From assembly GCA_013127575.1 (NCBI GenBank), contig CP053418.1, forward strand, positions 5,146,001-5,210,000: 64,000 nucleotides of DNA, read 5' to 3'. Below are positions 48,353 through 58,514 of the stretch, piece after piece; position 1 is the stretch's first letter; every line of letters begins with the position of its first letter. The stretch is from Ramlibacter terrae (GTDB taxonomy: Bacteria; Pseudomonadota; Gammaproteobacteria; Burkholderiales; Burkholderiaceae_C). The position numbers and the translations under genes were made by a program. Below the pieces are notes generated by a model. The model saw only the letters and a list, made by a program, of their open reading frames with translations. It searched no databases and had not been told where the DNA came from.

Positions 48353-49348
48353 TCACTTCGCCACGACCCGCACCATCTCCAGGCACTTGTTCGAGTAGCC
48401 CCACTCGTTGTCGTACCAGCTCACCAGCTTGACGAAGGTGCCGTCCAGCGCGATGCCGGCGTCGGCGTCGAAGATCGAGGTCCGCGTGTCGCCGCGGAAG
48501 TCGGTCGCGACCACCTTGTCTTCGGTGTAGCCCGGGATGCCCTTGAGCGCGCCCTCGCTCTGCGCCTTCATCTCCGCGCAGATCTCGGCGTAGGTGGCCG
48601 GCTTTTCCAGTTCGACCGTCAGGTCGACCACCGATACGTCGGAGGTCGGCACGCGGAACGACATGCCCGTGAGCTTCTTGTTCAGCTCGGGGATCACCAC
48701 GCCCACGGCCTTGGCGGCGCCGGTCGACGACGGGATGATGTTTTCCAGGATGCCGCGGCCGCCGCGCCAGTCCTTGTTGGACGGGCCGTCGACGGTCTTC
48801 TGCGTCGCCGTGGCGGCGTGCACGGTGGTCATCAGGCCGCGCTTGATGCCCCACTTGTCGTTCATCACCTTGGCCAGCGGGGCGGGCAGTTGGTCGTGCA
48901 CGAGGCGTTGGAGATGATCGCCTCGCCCTTGTACTTGGCGTGGTTCACGCCGAAGACGAACATCGGCGTGTCGTCCTTCGACGGGGCCGACAGGATGACC
49001 TTCTTCGCGCCGCATCCGGTGCTTCTGCGCGCCGGCCTTGTCGGGGAAGATGCCCGTGGATTCGATCACGACGTCGGCGCCGATCTCGCCCCACTTCAGG
49101 TTGGCGGGGTCGCGCTCCTGCGTCAGGCGGATCTTCTTGCCGTTGACGATGAGGGTGTTGCCCTCGACGGCGATCGTGCCGTCGAAGCGGCCGTGCACCG
49201 AGTCGTACTGCAGCATGTAAGCCGGGTAGTCCGGCTCCAGCAGGTCGTTGATGCCGACGATCTCGATGTCGGAGAAGTTCTGCACCGCCGAGCGCAGCAC
49301 GTTGCGGCCGATGCGGCCGAAGCCGTTGATGCCTACCTTGATTGCCAT
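48353..49348 (-). CDS. gap: Glyceraldehyde-3-phosphate dehydrogenase (two compensating frameshifts)
   Basis: About 331 residues, the normal length. It has the NAD-binding start MAIKVGINGFGRIGRNVLR, SSTGAAKAVGVVIPEL, FRVPTSDVSVVDLTVEL and the end SWYDNEWGYSNKCLEMV. Slips near 49015 and 48895 cancel, so the frame stays open while about 40 residues between them are mistranslated. In the other frame this stretch is correct and includes the catalytic Cys in SNASCTTNC. That shows sequencing error, not decay. It lies 28 nt after tkt, the usual pentose-phosphate/glycolysis pair in Burkholderiales. Confidence 0.95.
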   Translation of the reverse strand: MAIKVGINGFGRIGRNVLRSAVQNFSDIEIVGINDLLEPDYPAYMLQYDSVHGRFDGTIAVEGNTLIVNGKKIRLTQERDPANLKWGEIGADVVIESTGIFPDKAGAQKHRMRREEGHPVGPVEGRHADVRLRREPRQVQGRGDHLQRLVHDQLPAPLAKVMNDKWGIKRGLMTTVHAATATQKTVDGPSNKDWRGGRGILENIIPSSTGAAKAVGVVIPELNKKLTGMSFRVPTSDVSVVDLTVELEKPATYAEICAEMKAQSEGALKGIPGYTEDKVVATDFRGDTRTSIFDADAGIALDGTFVKLVSWYDNEWGYSNKCLEMVRVVAK

Positions 49349-49376
49349 GTCGATGACTCCCGGATGACGATGAAAA

Positions 49377-51408
49377 CTAGCGCGTTCTTTGCAGCACGGC
49401 CCGCACCGTGTCCGCGACGTTCTCGGGCGTGAAGCCGAAGTGCTTGAACAGCACGTTGGCGGGGGCCGACTCGCCGAAGCTGTCGATGCCGACCACGGCG
49501 GCGCAGCCGTACTTCCACCAGAAGTCGGTGACGCCCGCCTCGACGGCGATGCGCGGAACGCCGGCCGGCAGCACGCTGGCCTTGTAGCCGGCGTCCTGGC
49601 GGTCGAAGGTGGTGGTGCTCGGCATGGACACCACGCGCACGGCCACGCCTTGCTGCGCCAGCAGCTCCTGCGCCTTCAGCGCGAGCTGCACTTCGGAACC
49701 GGTGGCGATGATCACGGCCTGCGCGCGCTTGCCGAGGCCCACTTCGCTGGGCTCGGCCAGCACGTAGGCGCCGCGGCTGATCTCGTCGAGCCCCGCCTTC
49801 GGCGCGTACGGCAGGTTCTGCCGCGACAGCAGCAGCGCCGTCGGGCGGTTCGCGTTCTGCAGCGCGACCGCCCACGCCACGGCGGTTTCGGCCGTGTCGC
49901 CCGGACGCCAGACGTCGAGGCCCGGGATCAGGCGCAGGCTGGCGGCGTGTTCGATCGACTGGTGCGTCGGGCCGTCTTCGCCGAGGCCGATGGAGTCGTG
50001 CGTGAACACGTGGATCACGCGGCGCTTCATCAGGGCCGCCATGCGGATGGCGTTGCGGCTGTAGTCGCTGAAGGTGAGGAAGGTGCCGCCGTACGGGATG
50101 TAGCCGCCGTGCAGCGCCACGCCGTTCATGATGGCCGCCATGCCGAACTCGCGCACGCCGTAGTTGATGTGGCGGCCGATCTTGCCGTCCACCATTGCGA
50201 CGTTGCCGGCCTGGTCGAAGCGCAGCGGCGGCGTGCTCTTGGTGTTGGTGAGGTTGGAGCCGGTCAGGTCGGCCGAGCCGCCCAGCATCTCGGGCAACGC
50301 GGCGGTGAAGGCTTCCAGCGCGATCTGCGAAGCCTTGCGCGAGGCCACCGTCTCGGCCTTCGAATGCGCGGCGATGGCGGCGTCGACCGCCACCTGCGCG
50401 AAGTTCTTCGGCAGCGCGCCCTTCATGCGCCGCTCGAACTCGGCGGCCTGCTCCGGAAACTCCGCGCGATAGGCGGCGAAGCGCTGGTCCCAATCGGCTT
50501 CGGCGGCGTCGCCCTTGGCCTTGGCGTCCCACTCGTCGTACACGCCTTGCGGCAGGTCGAACGGCGTGTGCTCCCAGCCCAGGGCCGTGCGGGTCAGCGC
50601 GATCTCGTCGGTACCCAGCGGCTCGCCGTGCGCCTTGGCGGTGTTGGCGCGGTTCGGCGAGCCTTTGCCGATGTGCGTCTTGGCGACCACCAGCGTCGGC
50701 TTCTCGCTGCTGTTGCGGGCGTCGGCGATCGCGCGCTCGACGGCCTTGACGTCGTGGCCGTCCACCGGGCCGATCACGTTCCAGCCATAGGCCTTGAAGC
50801 GGGCCGGCACGTCGTCGATGTACCAGGGCGTGACGGCCGTCGATGGAGATGCCGTTGTCGTCGTAGATGCCGACCAGCTTGTTCAGCTTCCAGGCGCCGG
50901 CGAGCGCGCACGCCTCGTGGCTGATGCCTTCCATCAGGCAGCCGTCGCCCATGAACACGTAGGTGTGGTGGTCGACGATCGTGTGGCCGTCGCGGTTGAA
51001 TTCGGCGGCCAGCAGCTTCTCGGCGAGCGCCATGCCGACGGCATTGGTCAGGCCCCGGCCGAGCGGGCCGGTGGTGGTCTCGACGCCGGGCGTGATGTCC
51101 ACTTCGGGGTGGCCGGGCGTCTTGCTGTGCAGCTGGCGGAAGCCCTTGAGCTCGCCGATCGGCAGGTCGTAGCCGGTCAGGTGCAGCAGCGCGTAGATCA
51201 GCATCGACGCGTGGCCGTTCGACAGCACGAAACGGTCGCGGTCGGCCCACTGCGGATTGCGCGGGCTGTGCTTGAAGTGGCGGTGCCACAGGGCGACGGC
51301 AATGTCGGCCATGCCCATGGGCGCACCGGGATGGCCCGAGTTCGCTTGTTGCACGGCGTCCATGGCAAGCGCGCGGATCGCGTTCGCCATCAGGGATTCA
51401 TTGGCCAT
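49377..51408 (-). CDS. tkt: Transketolase (frameshifted)
   Basis: A thiamine diphosphate enzyme of the pentose phosphate pathway and Calvin cycle, about 677 residues. The ThDP/metal motif is GDGCLMEGISHEA. The start has ANSGHPGAPMGMAD, and GPLGRGLTNAVGMA follows. The pyrimidine domain has GVREFGMAAIMNG and THDSIGLGEDGPTHQ, with the conserved catalytic Glu and His residues. One break lies near 50835. It is transcribed with gap. Confidence 0.95.
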
Positions 51409-51517
51409 CGGGGGCAGCTCCGGGGAAAAGGATCAGGGGAAACCCGGCATTTTACTTGGGGGCGGCGGTGCCAAGTTTTGCCGGGCGGCCGCGCGGGGCA
51501 TGGCATACAGTCGGGTC

Positions 51518-51889
51518 ATGAAAGGCCTGCACCTCACCGCCGACCTGTACCGCTGCCATTGCGACCCGGCCTGGCTGACCGACGCCGAGAAGCTGGGCGC
51601 CGGTGCGTGGCCGCCGTCGACGCGGTCGGCCTGCAGGTCGTCAACCAGCTGTTCCATGCCTTTCCCGCCACGGGCAAAGGTCCCGGCGGCGTGACGGCCA
51701 CCGTGCTGCTGGCCGAATCGCACGTCTGCCTGCACACGGCCGGAAGAGCAGGCCGTCACGGCCGACGTCTATGTGTGTAACTTCAGCGCCGATCACTCGG
51801 CCAAGGCGCGCGGACTGATGTACGCGCTGGTGAATCGCTTCCAGCCGGAGTGGACGGAGCAGCGCTCGCTGGACCGGGGCGAAGAATGA
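51518..51889 (+). CDS. S-adenosylmethionine decarboxylase-like proenzyme (frameshifted)
   Basis: A small pyruvoyl enzyme of about 124 residues. The self-cleavage site is LLAESHVCLHT, where Glu-Ser is the bond cut to give the pyruvoyl group. WPEEQAVTADVYVCN carries the conserved Cys, and a basic end follows (NFSADHSAKARGLMYALV). Breaks occur near 51605 and 51745. It makes decarboxylated AdoMet, the aminopropyl donor for spermidine synthase; a synthase gene lies at 56725-58274. It overlaps the murU-like gene by 4 nt and diverges from tkt. Confidence 0.82.
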
Positions 51890-52568
51890 CGAAGGCGCAG
51901 GCGATGATCCGGCCGCCGGCCGGGGCGAGCGGATGCGGCCGCTGACCGACACGTGTCCCAAGCCGTTGCTGGAAGTGCGCGGCAAGCCGCTGATCGGCTG
52001 GCACCTGCAGGCCCCGGGCGCGGCCGGCTTCGAAGAGGCCGTGATCAACACCGCCTGGCTCGGCGAACAGATCGAGGCGCGCTACGGCGACGCGGCCGAC
52101 GGCGTGCGCATCCGCTACTCGCACGAAGGCACCGCGCTCGAGACGGCGGGCGGCATCCTGCGGGCGCTGCCGCTGCTGGACGACTGCTTCTGCCTGATGG
52201 CGGGCGACGTCTACATGCCGGGGTTCTCGTTCAGCCGTGCAGCGCTGGAGCGGTTCCGCGAAGGCCGCGTGCTCGCGCACCTGTTCCTCGTGCCGAATCC
52301 GGAGCACAACCCCCGGGGCGATTTCGGACTGGGTGACGACGGGCTGTGCCTGAACCAGTCCGAAGTCCGCTTCACCTATTCCACCTGCGGCATGTTCCGC
52401 CAGTCGCTGTTCGACGGCCTGCCCGCCGGCAACCCCGAAGGCCGCAAGCTGGCGCTCGCGCCGCTGCTGCGGCAGGCGATGGACCGTGGCCTGGTGACGG
52501 CGCAGCTGTACACCGGCGATTGGACCGACGTCGGCACGCCGGCGCGGCTGGCCGCACTGAACGCCTAG
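51886..52568 (+). CDS. murU: MurU-like nucleotidyltransferase (frameshifted at N-terminus)
   Basis: A sugar-1-phosphate nucleotidyltransferase of about 227 residues. After a slip near 51910 the nucleotide loop reads LAAGRGERMRPLTDTCPKPL, the MurU pattern, followed by GKPLIGWHL. HEGTALETAGGILRALP, MAGDVYMP and the end TGDWTDVGTPARLAALN match N-acetylmuramate-1-phosphate uridylyltransferase of the peptidoglycan recycling bypass. The usual partner amgK is not adjacent, so substrate is less certain. Confidence 0.8.
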
Positions 52569-52570
52569 CG

Positions 52571-53038
52571 ATGCTCGCCGCGCCCGACGTCCGTTTCGCA
52601 ACCGCCGGCGACGCGGTCGCCATCGCCGAACTGTCGCGCGACGCCATCGAGTACGGCCTGCCCGGAGCTGGACGGTGGCGCGGGTGCGCCGCTCGCTCGC
52701 ATCGCCCGACACCAATCATCATCGTGGTCGATGGCGCTGGCGCCATCGACGCCTTCGGGATCATGGCGTACACCGACGACGACGCGCACCTGCTGCTGTT
52801 CGCCGTCCGCGCCGCCGCCCGCCGACGCGGCCTCGGCAGCGCCATGCTGGGGTGGCTGGAGACGGTCGCGCGGGCGGCCGGGGCCAGCCGCATCCGCGTC
52901 GAAGCGCGGCGCGACAACGCCGGCGCTCGCAGCTTCTACAGCGAGCACGGCTACCACGAGCTCGCCATCCTGCCGCGCAACTACAGCGGCCTCGTCGATG
53001 GCGTGCGGCTCGAAAAATGGCTGCGCGACGCTGCCTAG
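52571..53038 (+). CDS. GNAT-family N-acetyltransferase (frameshifted)
   Basis: A protein of about 155 residues. It has VRFATAGDAVAIAELSRDAI at the start, then after a slip near 52665 VVDGAGAIDAFGIMAYTDDD. The acetyl-CoA loop is ARRRGLGSAMLGWLE, and RVEARRDNAGARSFYSEHGYHE is the typical final strand-helix. It starts 2 nt after the murU-like stop, so it is co-transcribed. Acceptor unknown. Confidence 0.82.
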   Translation: MLAAPDVRFATAGDAVAIAELSRDAIEYGLPGAGRWRGCAARSHRPTPIIIVVDGAGAIDAFGIMAYTDDDAHLLLFAVRAAARRRGLGSAMLGWLETVARAAGASRIRVEARRDNAGARSFYSEHGYHELAILPRNYSGLVDGVRLEKWLRDAA

Positions 53039-53070
53039 CCCAGCATGGGCCAAACAGGGAGAATCCATCC

Positions 53071-54470
53071 ATGAACACCACCGTGCCCACCTCGCTCTAC
53101 GCCCAGCGCCGCGCGCGCATGGCCGCCCAGCTCGGCCCGAACGGCATCGCGCTGATTCCCACCGCCCCGGAACGTCCGCGCAACCGCGACACGGACTACC
53201 TCTACCGCCACGACAGCTACTTCTACTACCTGACCGGCTTCACCGAGCCGAACGCACGGCTGGTGGTCACGGGCGACGGCGCCAGCACGCTGTTCTGCCA
53301 GCCGAAGGATGTCGAACGCGAGATCTGGGACGGCTACCGCCTCGGCCCGCAAGCGGCCGTGGGCGCGCTGGGCCTGCAGTCGGCGCACTCGGTCACCGAG
53401 CTCGACGCGCAACTGCCGAAGCTGCTGGAGAACCGCGACACGGTCTGGTACCCGTTCGCCATCCACCAGGGGCTGGAAGAGCGTGTCGCCGGCTGGCTGA
53501 ACAAGGTGCGGGCGCGCGTGCGCTACGGCGCCCTGTGCCCCGGGCAGCAGCGGGACCTGTGCGCGGTGCTCGACGAGATGCGGCTGGTGAAGGACGCGCA
53601 CGAGCAGGACATCATGCGGCGCGCCGGCGCGATCAGCGCGCGGGCCCACGTGCGGACGATGCAGTCGTGCGCACGCATGCTGCGCGAAGGCCAGGACGTG
53701 CGCGAGTACCACCTCGACGCCGAGCTGCTGCACGAGTTCCGCATGGGCGGATCGCAGTACCCGGCCTACTACTCCATCGTCGCCGCGGGCGCCAACGCGT
53801 GCGTGCTCCACTACCGCGCGGACGCCGCCCCCGTGCGCCCGGGCGAGCTGGTGCTGATCGACGCCGGCTGCGAGCTCGATGGCTACGCCAGCGACATCAC
53901 GCGCACCTTCCCCGCCGACGGCAGGTTCACCGGCCCGCAGCGCGCGCTGTACGACGACTGGTGCTGGCTTCGCAGGAAGCGTCGGTCGCCGCGACCGGGG
54001 CCGGCGCGCGCTTCACCGACCCCCACGAAGCGGCGGTGAAGGTGCTGGCGCAAGGCATGCTGGACGTGGGCCTGCTGGATCGCAACAAGGTCGGAACGCT
54101 CGACGACGTGCTCGAGAAGCGCGCGTACTTCCAGTTCTACATGCACCGCACCGGCCACTGGCTGGGCATGGACGTGCACGACTGCGGCAGCTACGTCGAA
54201 CCGTCGGAAGTGGGTGACGTGAGCGAGCGCAAGGACCCGCTCTCGGGCGAAACGATCAAGAACCGCCCGAGCCGCATCCTGCAGCCCGGCATGGTGCTGA
54301 CGATCGAGCCGGGCATCTACGTGCGCCCGGCCGAAGGCGTGCCGGAGCAGTTCCACAACATCGGCATCCGCATCGAGGACGATGCGATCGTCACGGCCCG
54401 GGGCTGCGAACTGGTGACCCGCGGCGTGCCGGTGAAGGCGGACGAGATCGAGGCCCTGATGCGCGGCTGA
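53071..54470 (+). CDS. pepP: Xaa-Pro aminopeptidase (frameshifted)
   Basis: Aminopeptidase P removes N-terminal residues before proline. About 466 residues. The N-terminal domain has RHDSYFYYLTGFTEP. The pita-bread domain has the dinuclear metal ligands in LIDAGCELDGYASDITRTF (two Asp), RTGHWLGMDVHDCG (His), TIEPGIYV (Glu) and IRIEDDAIV (Glu). One break lies near 53965. In many proteobacteria pepP precedes ubiquinone hydroxylase genes, which are absent here. Confidence 0.93.
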
Positions 54471-54506
54471 CGCTGTTGTCCGGGGTAGGGTGGACGGGCC
54501 GCAAGG

Positions 54507-55115
54507 TTACAGCGGCTTGATCTGCAGCTTCCGGTACCTGACCACGCCGCCGGCGTACTGCAACCCGATCACACCGGCGCCATCGCGCGCCTCGTTGGTC
54601 TCCGCCGTCTTCACGCCATTGAGCACCACCGTCATCTTCGTGCCGCGCGCGGTCACTTCCATGGTGTTCCACTTGCCGCCGGTCAGCGGCACCGGCGACG
54701 GCGCCTTGGCCAGCCACACGATGGCGCCGGTGGCGAAGCTCGGGTCGGGGCGCTTGTCGAAGATGTTGGCTTCGTGGCAACTGCGGTCGGTCATGGGCCG
54801 CACTTCGGTGCAGCGCACGTAGATGCCGCTGTTGGCGTCCTCGCTCACCCAGAACTCCGCCTTGAGCTCGAAATCCTTGTAGCTGTTGCGCGTGGTGAGG
54901 TAGTGCGTGCCCAGCGTGTCGGGCCGCCGGTCGGCCACGATGCCATCGGCCTCGGCGCGCCAGTTGGCGCCGCCCACCGTGGTGAAGTTGTCCATGCCCT
55001 TGCCGCCGTCGATCAGCGTCTGCCAGCCGCCGCCGCCCGGCAGCATCGCGCAGCCCGAAAGCGCGGCGCCCGCCACCGCCGCCAGCACCGTCGCCCGAAT
55101 GTTCGCTTGTCGCAT
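54507..55115 (-). CDS. DUF1080 (3-keto-disaccharide hydrolase-like) lipoprotein
   Basis: An intact 202-residue protein. A lipoprotein signal (ATVLAAVAGAALSGC) is followed by a concanavalin-like beta-sandwich with GGWQTLIDGGKGMDNF, FELKAEFWVSEDANSGIYVR, WNTMEVTARGTKMTVVLNG and the end GGVVRYRKLQIKPL. These match the DUF1080 family, some members of which act on 3-keto-glycosides. The ATG with the RBS-like GGGAGG upstream gives the best signal peptide. It is convergent with pepP and follows the FAD oxidoreductase gene on the same strand. Confidence 0.82.
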   Translation of the reverse strand: MRQANIRATVLAAVAGAALSGCAMLPGGGGWQTLIDGGKGMDNFTTVGGANWRAEADGIVADRRPDTLGTHYLTTRNSYKDFELKAEFWVSEDANSGIYVRCTEVRPMTDRSCHEANIFDKRPDPSFATGAIVWLAKAPSPVPLTGGKWNTMEVTARGTKMTVVLNGVKTAETNEARDGAGVIGLQYAGGVVRYRKLQIKPL

Positions 55116-55191
55116 GGAGCCTCCCGGAAAGGAAGCCCGATTGAAGACCTGCGCACGGCCCCGCGTCAAGCAGGGGAACACGGGGCGGTAC

Positions 55192-56746
55192 CTACTTGCC
55201 TCCGCCGGCCCGGTGTCCCAGCGTGAACGCCTCTTCGAACACGGAGTAACCGGCCCAGTCCGAGTGCGCGTACTGCACCCGCGCGGAGTCGGGCGGCGCA
55301 GGCAGGGCCGACAGCAGGCCCGGCGCCGGCACCGGCATTGCGTGGCCGTAGCGCGCGATGTCGACCTGCGTCAGCAGGCGCGGCAGGTCGCGGTGCGGCT
55401 GCGACAGCTCCGACAGGATGCGGTCGCGCCAGTGGGTCCAGGGCCGCTCCAGCAGCTCGGCGCGCGCCGCTTCTCCGGGGGCGAGGTACCGGTGAGCACG
55501 GTCGCCGTGCTGCGTTCCAGGTTCTGGTGGGTCGCGTTGACGTAGTAGGGCTGCCTTCCACGCCGTGCACCACGTTGTCCCACGCAAGCGGGGCGTCGCC
55601 ATTCTCGGCAAGCGGGCCGCGCAGGTGGAGGTTGGCCACCAGCCACGGGGCGTAGCGTGCCTGCCGCGCCAGCAGGCGCAGCGCATCCGGTGGACTCTCC
55701 ACCACGCGCGCCGCGACGAAGGCGGGGAGCGCCACGATGCAGCGGTCCGCCACCCAGCGCTCGCTGCGGCCCGTGGCGGCGTCGAGCGCATCGACCTCGA
55801 TGCCGTGCAGCCGCTCGGCGATGCGCGTGACGAGCTGGCCGCCGCGGAAGCGGTCACCGAGCCGCGCCGCCAGCGCGGACGCCAGCCAGCCGTTGCCTTG
55901 CGGCGGGTGAGCAACGCCTCGCGTTCGCCGTCGCCATCGGTGCCCGGAGGATGGAAGCCGTGGCGCGCGGCGAAGTAGTGCAGCCCCGCCCACGCCGACA
56001 CCTGCGTGCTGTCGCGCCGTAGTCGTCGCGGCAGCAGTAGTCCGGTACCAGCGCAGGTGCGGGTCGTGAAGGCCTTGCCGCGAAAGCCAGGCCGCGAAGG
56101 TCTCGTTGTCCCAGCCGCGCACCGCCTCGCGCTTGCGCAGCGGGATGCGGAACGCGCCGGTTGCCCGCGCCTTGTCCACCTCCTGCGCGAAACGCACGTA
56201 CTGCGCCAGCGTGGAGGCGCCGACGCCGTTCAGCGGCAGCAGCCCGTCCTGCCATTGCCCCCGGAAGAACAGCCGCTCCTGCGGCGCGTGGCACAGGTGG
56301 CGCTCGTCGTAGGTCCACCGGCCCGCCACGCGCTTGCGCAGGCCGAGTTCCTCCAGCAGCGCCTGCACCTCGGGCGCCGCGTCGGTGGGCACCGGCAGGT
56401 AGTGCGCGCCGAGCGGACACGCGATGCCCTGCACCGCGCCGCCGCGGCTGTTGCCGCCGGGCGCTTGTTCCAGATCCAGCAGCACGAAGTCTTCGATGCC
56501 GCGCTGGCGCAGCGCGCGCGCGGCGGCGAGGCCGGCGACACCGGCGCCGGCGATCACCACCTGCGTGCGGCGCGACGTGGCGGGATTGGGCGCGTCGCGC
56601 TGCGGCCGCAAGCGATGCCCGAGTTCCGCGCTGGCGCCCGCGACGAAGCCGCCGCCGATGTCCAGCGGCCGCTCGCATCCGGCCAGCACGGCCGCCGTCG
56701 CGACGATGGCGTTGCGCCGGGAGATCAGGGTTGCACCTTGCCCCAT
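55192..56746 (-). CDS. FAD-dependent amine-oxidase-like oxidoreductase with lipoprotein/Tat-type signal (frameshifted)
   Basis: A protein of about 518 residues. The N-terminus has SRRNAIVATAAVLAGCERP, a twin-arginine signal with a lipobox. The FAD-binding Rossmann motif is VVIAGAGVAGLAAARAL, followed by LLDLEQAPGGNSRGG. Late parts have GNGWLASALAARLG, CIVALPAFVAA and the FAD end region SDWAGYSVFEEAF. Breaks occur near 56025, 55905, 55550 and 55485. It overlaps the spermidine-synthase gene end by 22 nt. It may oxidise a polyamine or other product of that cluster; the substrate is unproven. Confidence 0.8.
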
Positions 56747-58274
56747 TCGCGCTCGTAGGTGGTGACCAGCGCCTGGTTGGCCAGCCGGTTCACTTCGGCC
56801 GGCACGCGCGCCATGTCGCGCGGAAAGTCGAACAGCACCGGCACGCTGGCCACCGTGAGAAAGCGCAGTCCGTCCGGCAATGCCACGGGTGGTTTCCACG
56901 GGCGCCGGCTGGCGATCACGAAGCCCCACTCGCCGAAGCTCGGCACGTGCGCGTGGTACGGCGCGGTGCGCAGGCCGACCGATTCCATCGTCGCGACGAC
57001 GGTCCAGAAACTCTGGCGCGCCACCAGCGGCGACGTGGTCTGCACCACCGCATAACCGCTCGCCGCCAGCCGCTGCTCCAGCAAGGCATAGAACGCGTTG
57101 GTGTACAGCTTGCCGATGGAGAAGTTGGTCGGATCGGGAAAGTCGACCACGATGACGTCGAACGTTTCCTGCGTCTGCTGCAGCCAGGCGAACGCGTCGG
57201 TGTTGACGACCTGCACCTTGGGCGAGCGCAGCGCGCCCCGGTTGAGCGCGACCAGGCGCGCGTCGGCGGCGAACAGGCGCGTCATGCGCGGGTCGAGTTC
57301 CACCAGCGTGACGCTTTCCACCTGCGGATGCCGCAGGATCTCGCGCACCGCGAGGCCGTCGCCGCCGCCCAGCACCGCCACCTTGCGCGGCGCGCCGTGC
57401 GCGGCCATCGCCGGATGCACCAGCGCCTCGTGGTAGCGGTACTCGTCGGACTCGGCGAACTGCAGGTTGCCGTTGAGGAACAGGCGCAAGCCGCTGCGGC
57501 CTTCGGTCAGCACGATGCGCTGCCGGGGCGAGCTTTCCGCCAGCACGATCTTGTCTGGTAGAAGCGGTCCTCCGCCATCGACGTGATCTGCTGCGAGCCG
57601 GCGAACGCGGCGCCCAGCGCGCCGATGGTCAGCACGCACGCCAGCGCGTGCGCGGCGAAGCGGCGCAGCTCGTGCCGGAACAGCCACAGCGCCCACAGCG
57701 CCACCAGCGCGTTCATCAGGCCGAACAGCAGGCCCGTGCGGATCAGCCCGAGCTGGGGCACCAGCAGCAGCGGAAAGGCGACGGAGACGGCGAGCGCGCC
57801 GAGGTAGTCGAAGGTGAGCACCTGGCTCACCAGGTCGCGCAGCGCCACGTTGCGCTTGAGGATGCGCATGACCAGCGGGATCTCGAGCCCGACCAGCATG
57901 CCGACCATCAGCACCATGCCGTACAGCAGCACGCGGAAAGCGCCGGGCTGCCACGCGTGGGCAAGGAACAGCAAGGCCGGCAGGCTGCCGCCGACCAGCG
58001 CCACCATCAGCTCGATGCGCAGGAAGTGCGCCGGCAGCTGCCGCTCGAAGAAGCGCGAGAGCCACGAGCCCACGCCCATGGCGAACAGGTAGGTGCCGAT
58101 GATGGTGGAGAACTGCAGGACCGAGTCGCCCAGCACGTACGACGCCAGCGCGCCCGCGGCCAGCTCGTACACCAGCCCGCAGGCGGCGACGACGAAGACC
58201 GAGGCGAGCAGCGCGACCTCGAGCGGGCGGGGTGCGGGCGCCGCCACGGCGGCGTCCGCGGGCGGCGCGTTCAT
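56725..58274 (-). CDS. Membrane-anchored spermidine-synthase-like protein (frameshifted)
   Basis: A protein of about 516 residues. The N-terminal half has seven or so hydrophobic helices (LLASVFVVAACGLVYELAAG, FRVLLYGMVLMVGMLVGLEI). The C-terminal half is a spermidine-synthase fold: ESDEYRYHEALVHPAM, the AdoMet motif VAVLGGGDGLAVREILRH, VELDPRM, and DVIVVDFPDPTNFSIGKLYT with the catalytic Asp. One break lies near 57555. It probably transfers an aminopropyl group at the membrane. Its ATG overlaps the DUF350 stop by 4 nt. Confidence 0.87.
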
Positions 58275-58494
58275 CCCCGTGCACGGCGGCCGCGATGATC
58301 ATCGAGACGCCCAGCATCATCGCGCCGACCACGATGGCCAGCGCCACGTTCTGCTTCTCGACGATCTCTTCCCACAGGTTGTACGGCGTCGCCTTGTCGA
58401 TGGCGACGAACGCGCCCCACAGCACGGCAATGCCGATCAGCGCGTACAGGATGGAGCCGAAGAAGGCTCCCGGTCGCAACCATTCAATGCCCAT
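58271..58494 (-). CDS. DUF350 small membrane protein (frameshifted at 3' end)
   Basis: A protein of about 74 residues with two hydrophobic helices: FFGSILYALIGIAVLWGAFV and ALAIVVGAMMLGVSMIIAAA, joined by a KATPYNLWEEIVEKQN loop. DUF350 (YjfL-like) proteins occur in envelope-stress gene sets with PspA- or SPFH-like proteins. One extra G near 58280 opens the frame. Without it the stop would be the TGA that overlaps the next ATG. It sits between DUF4178 and spermidine-synthase genes. Confidence 0.82.
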
Positions 58495-58514
58495 GATGGA
58501 CTCCTTCCGGTGAA

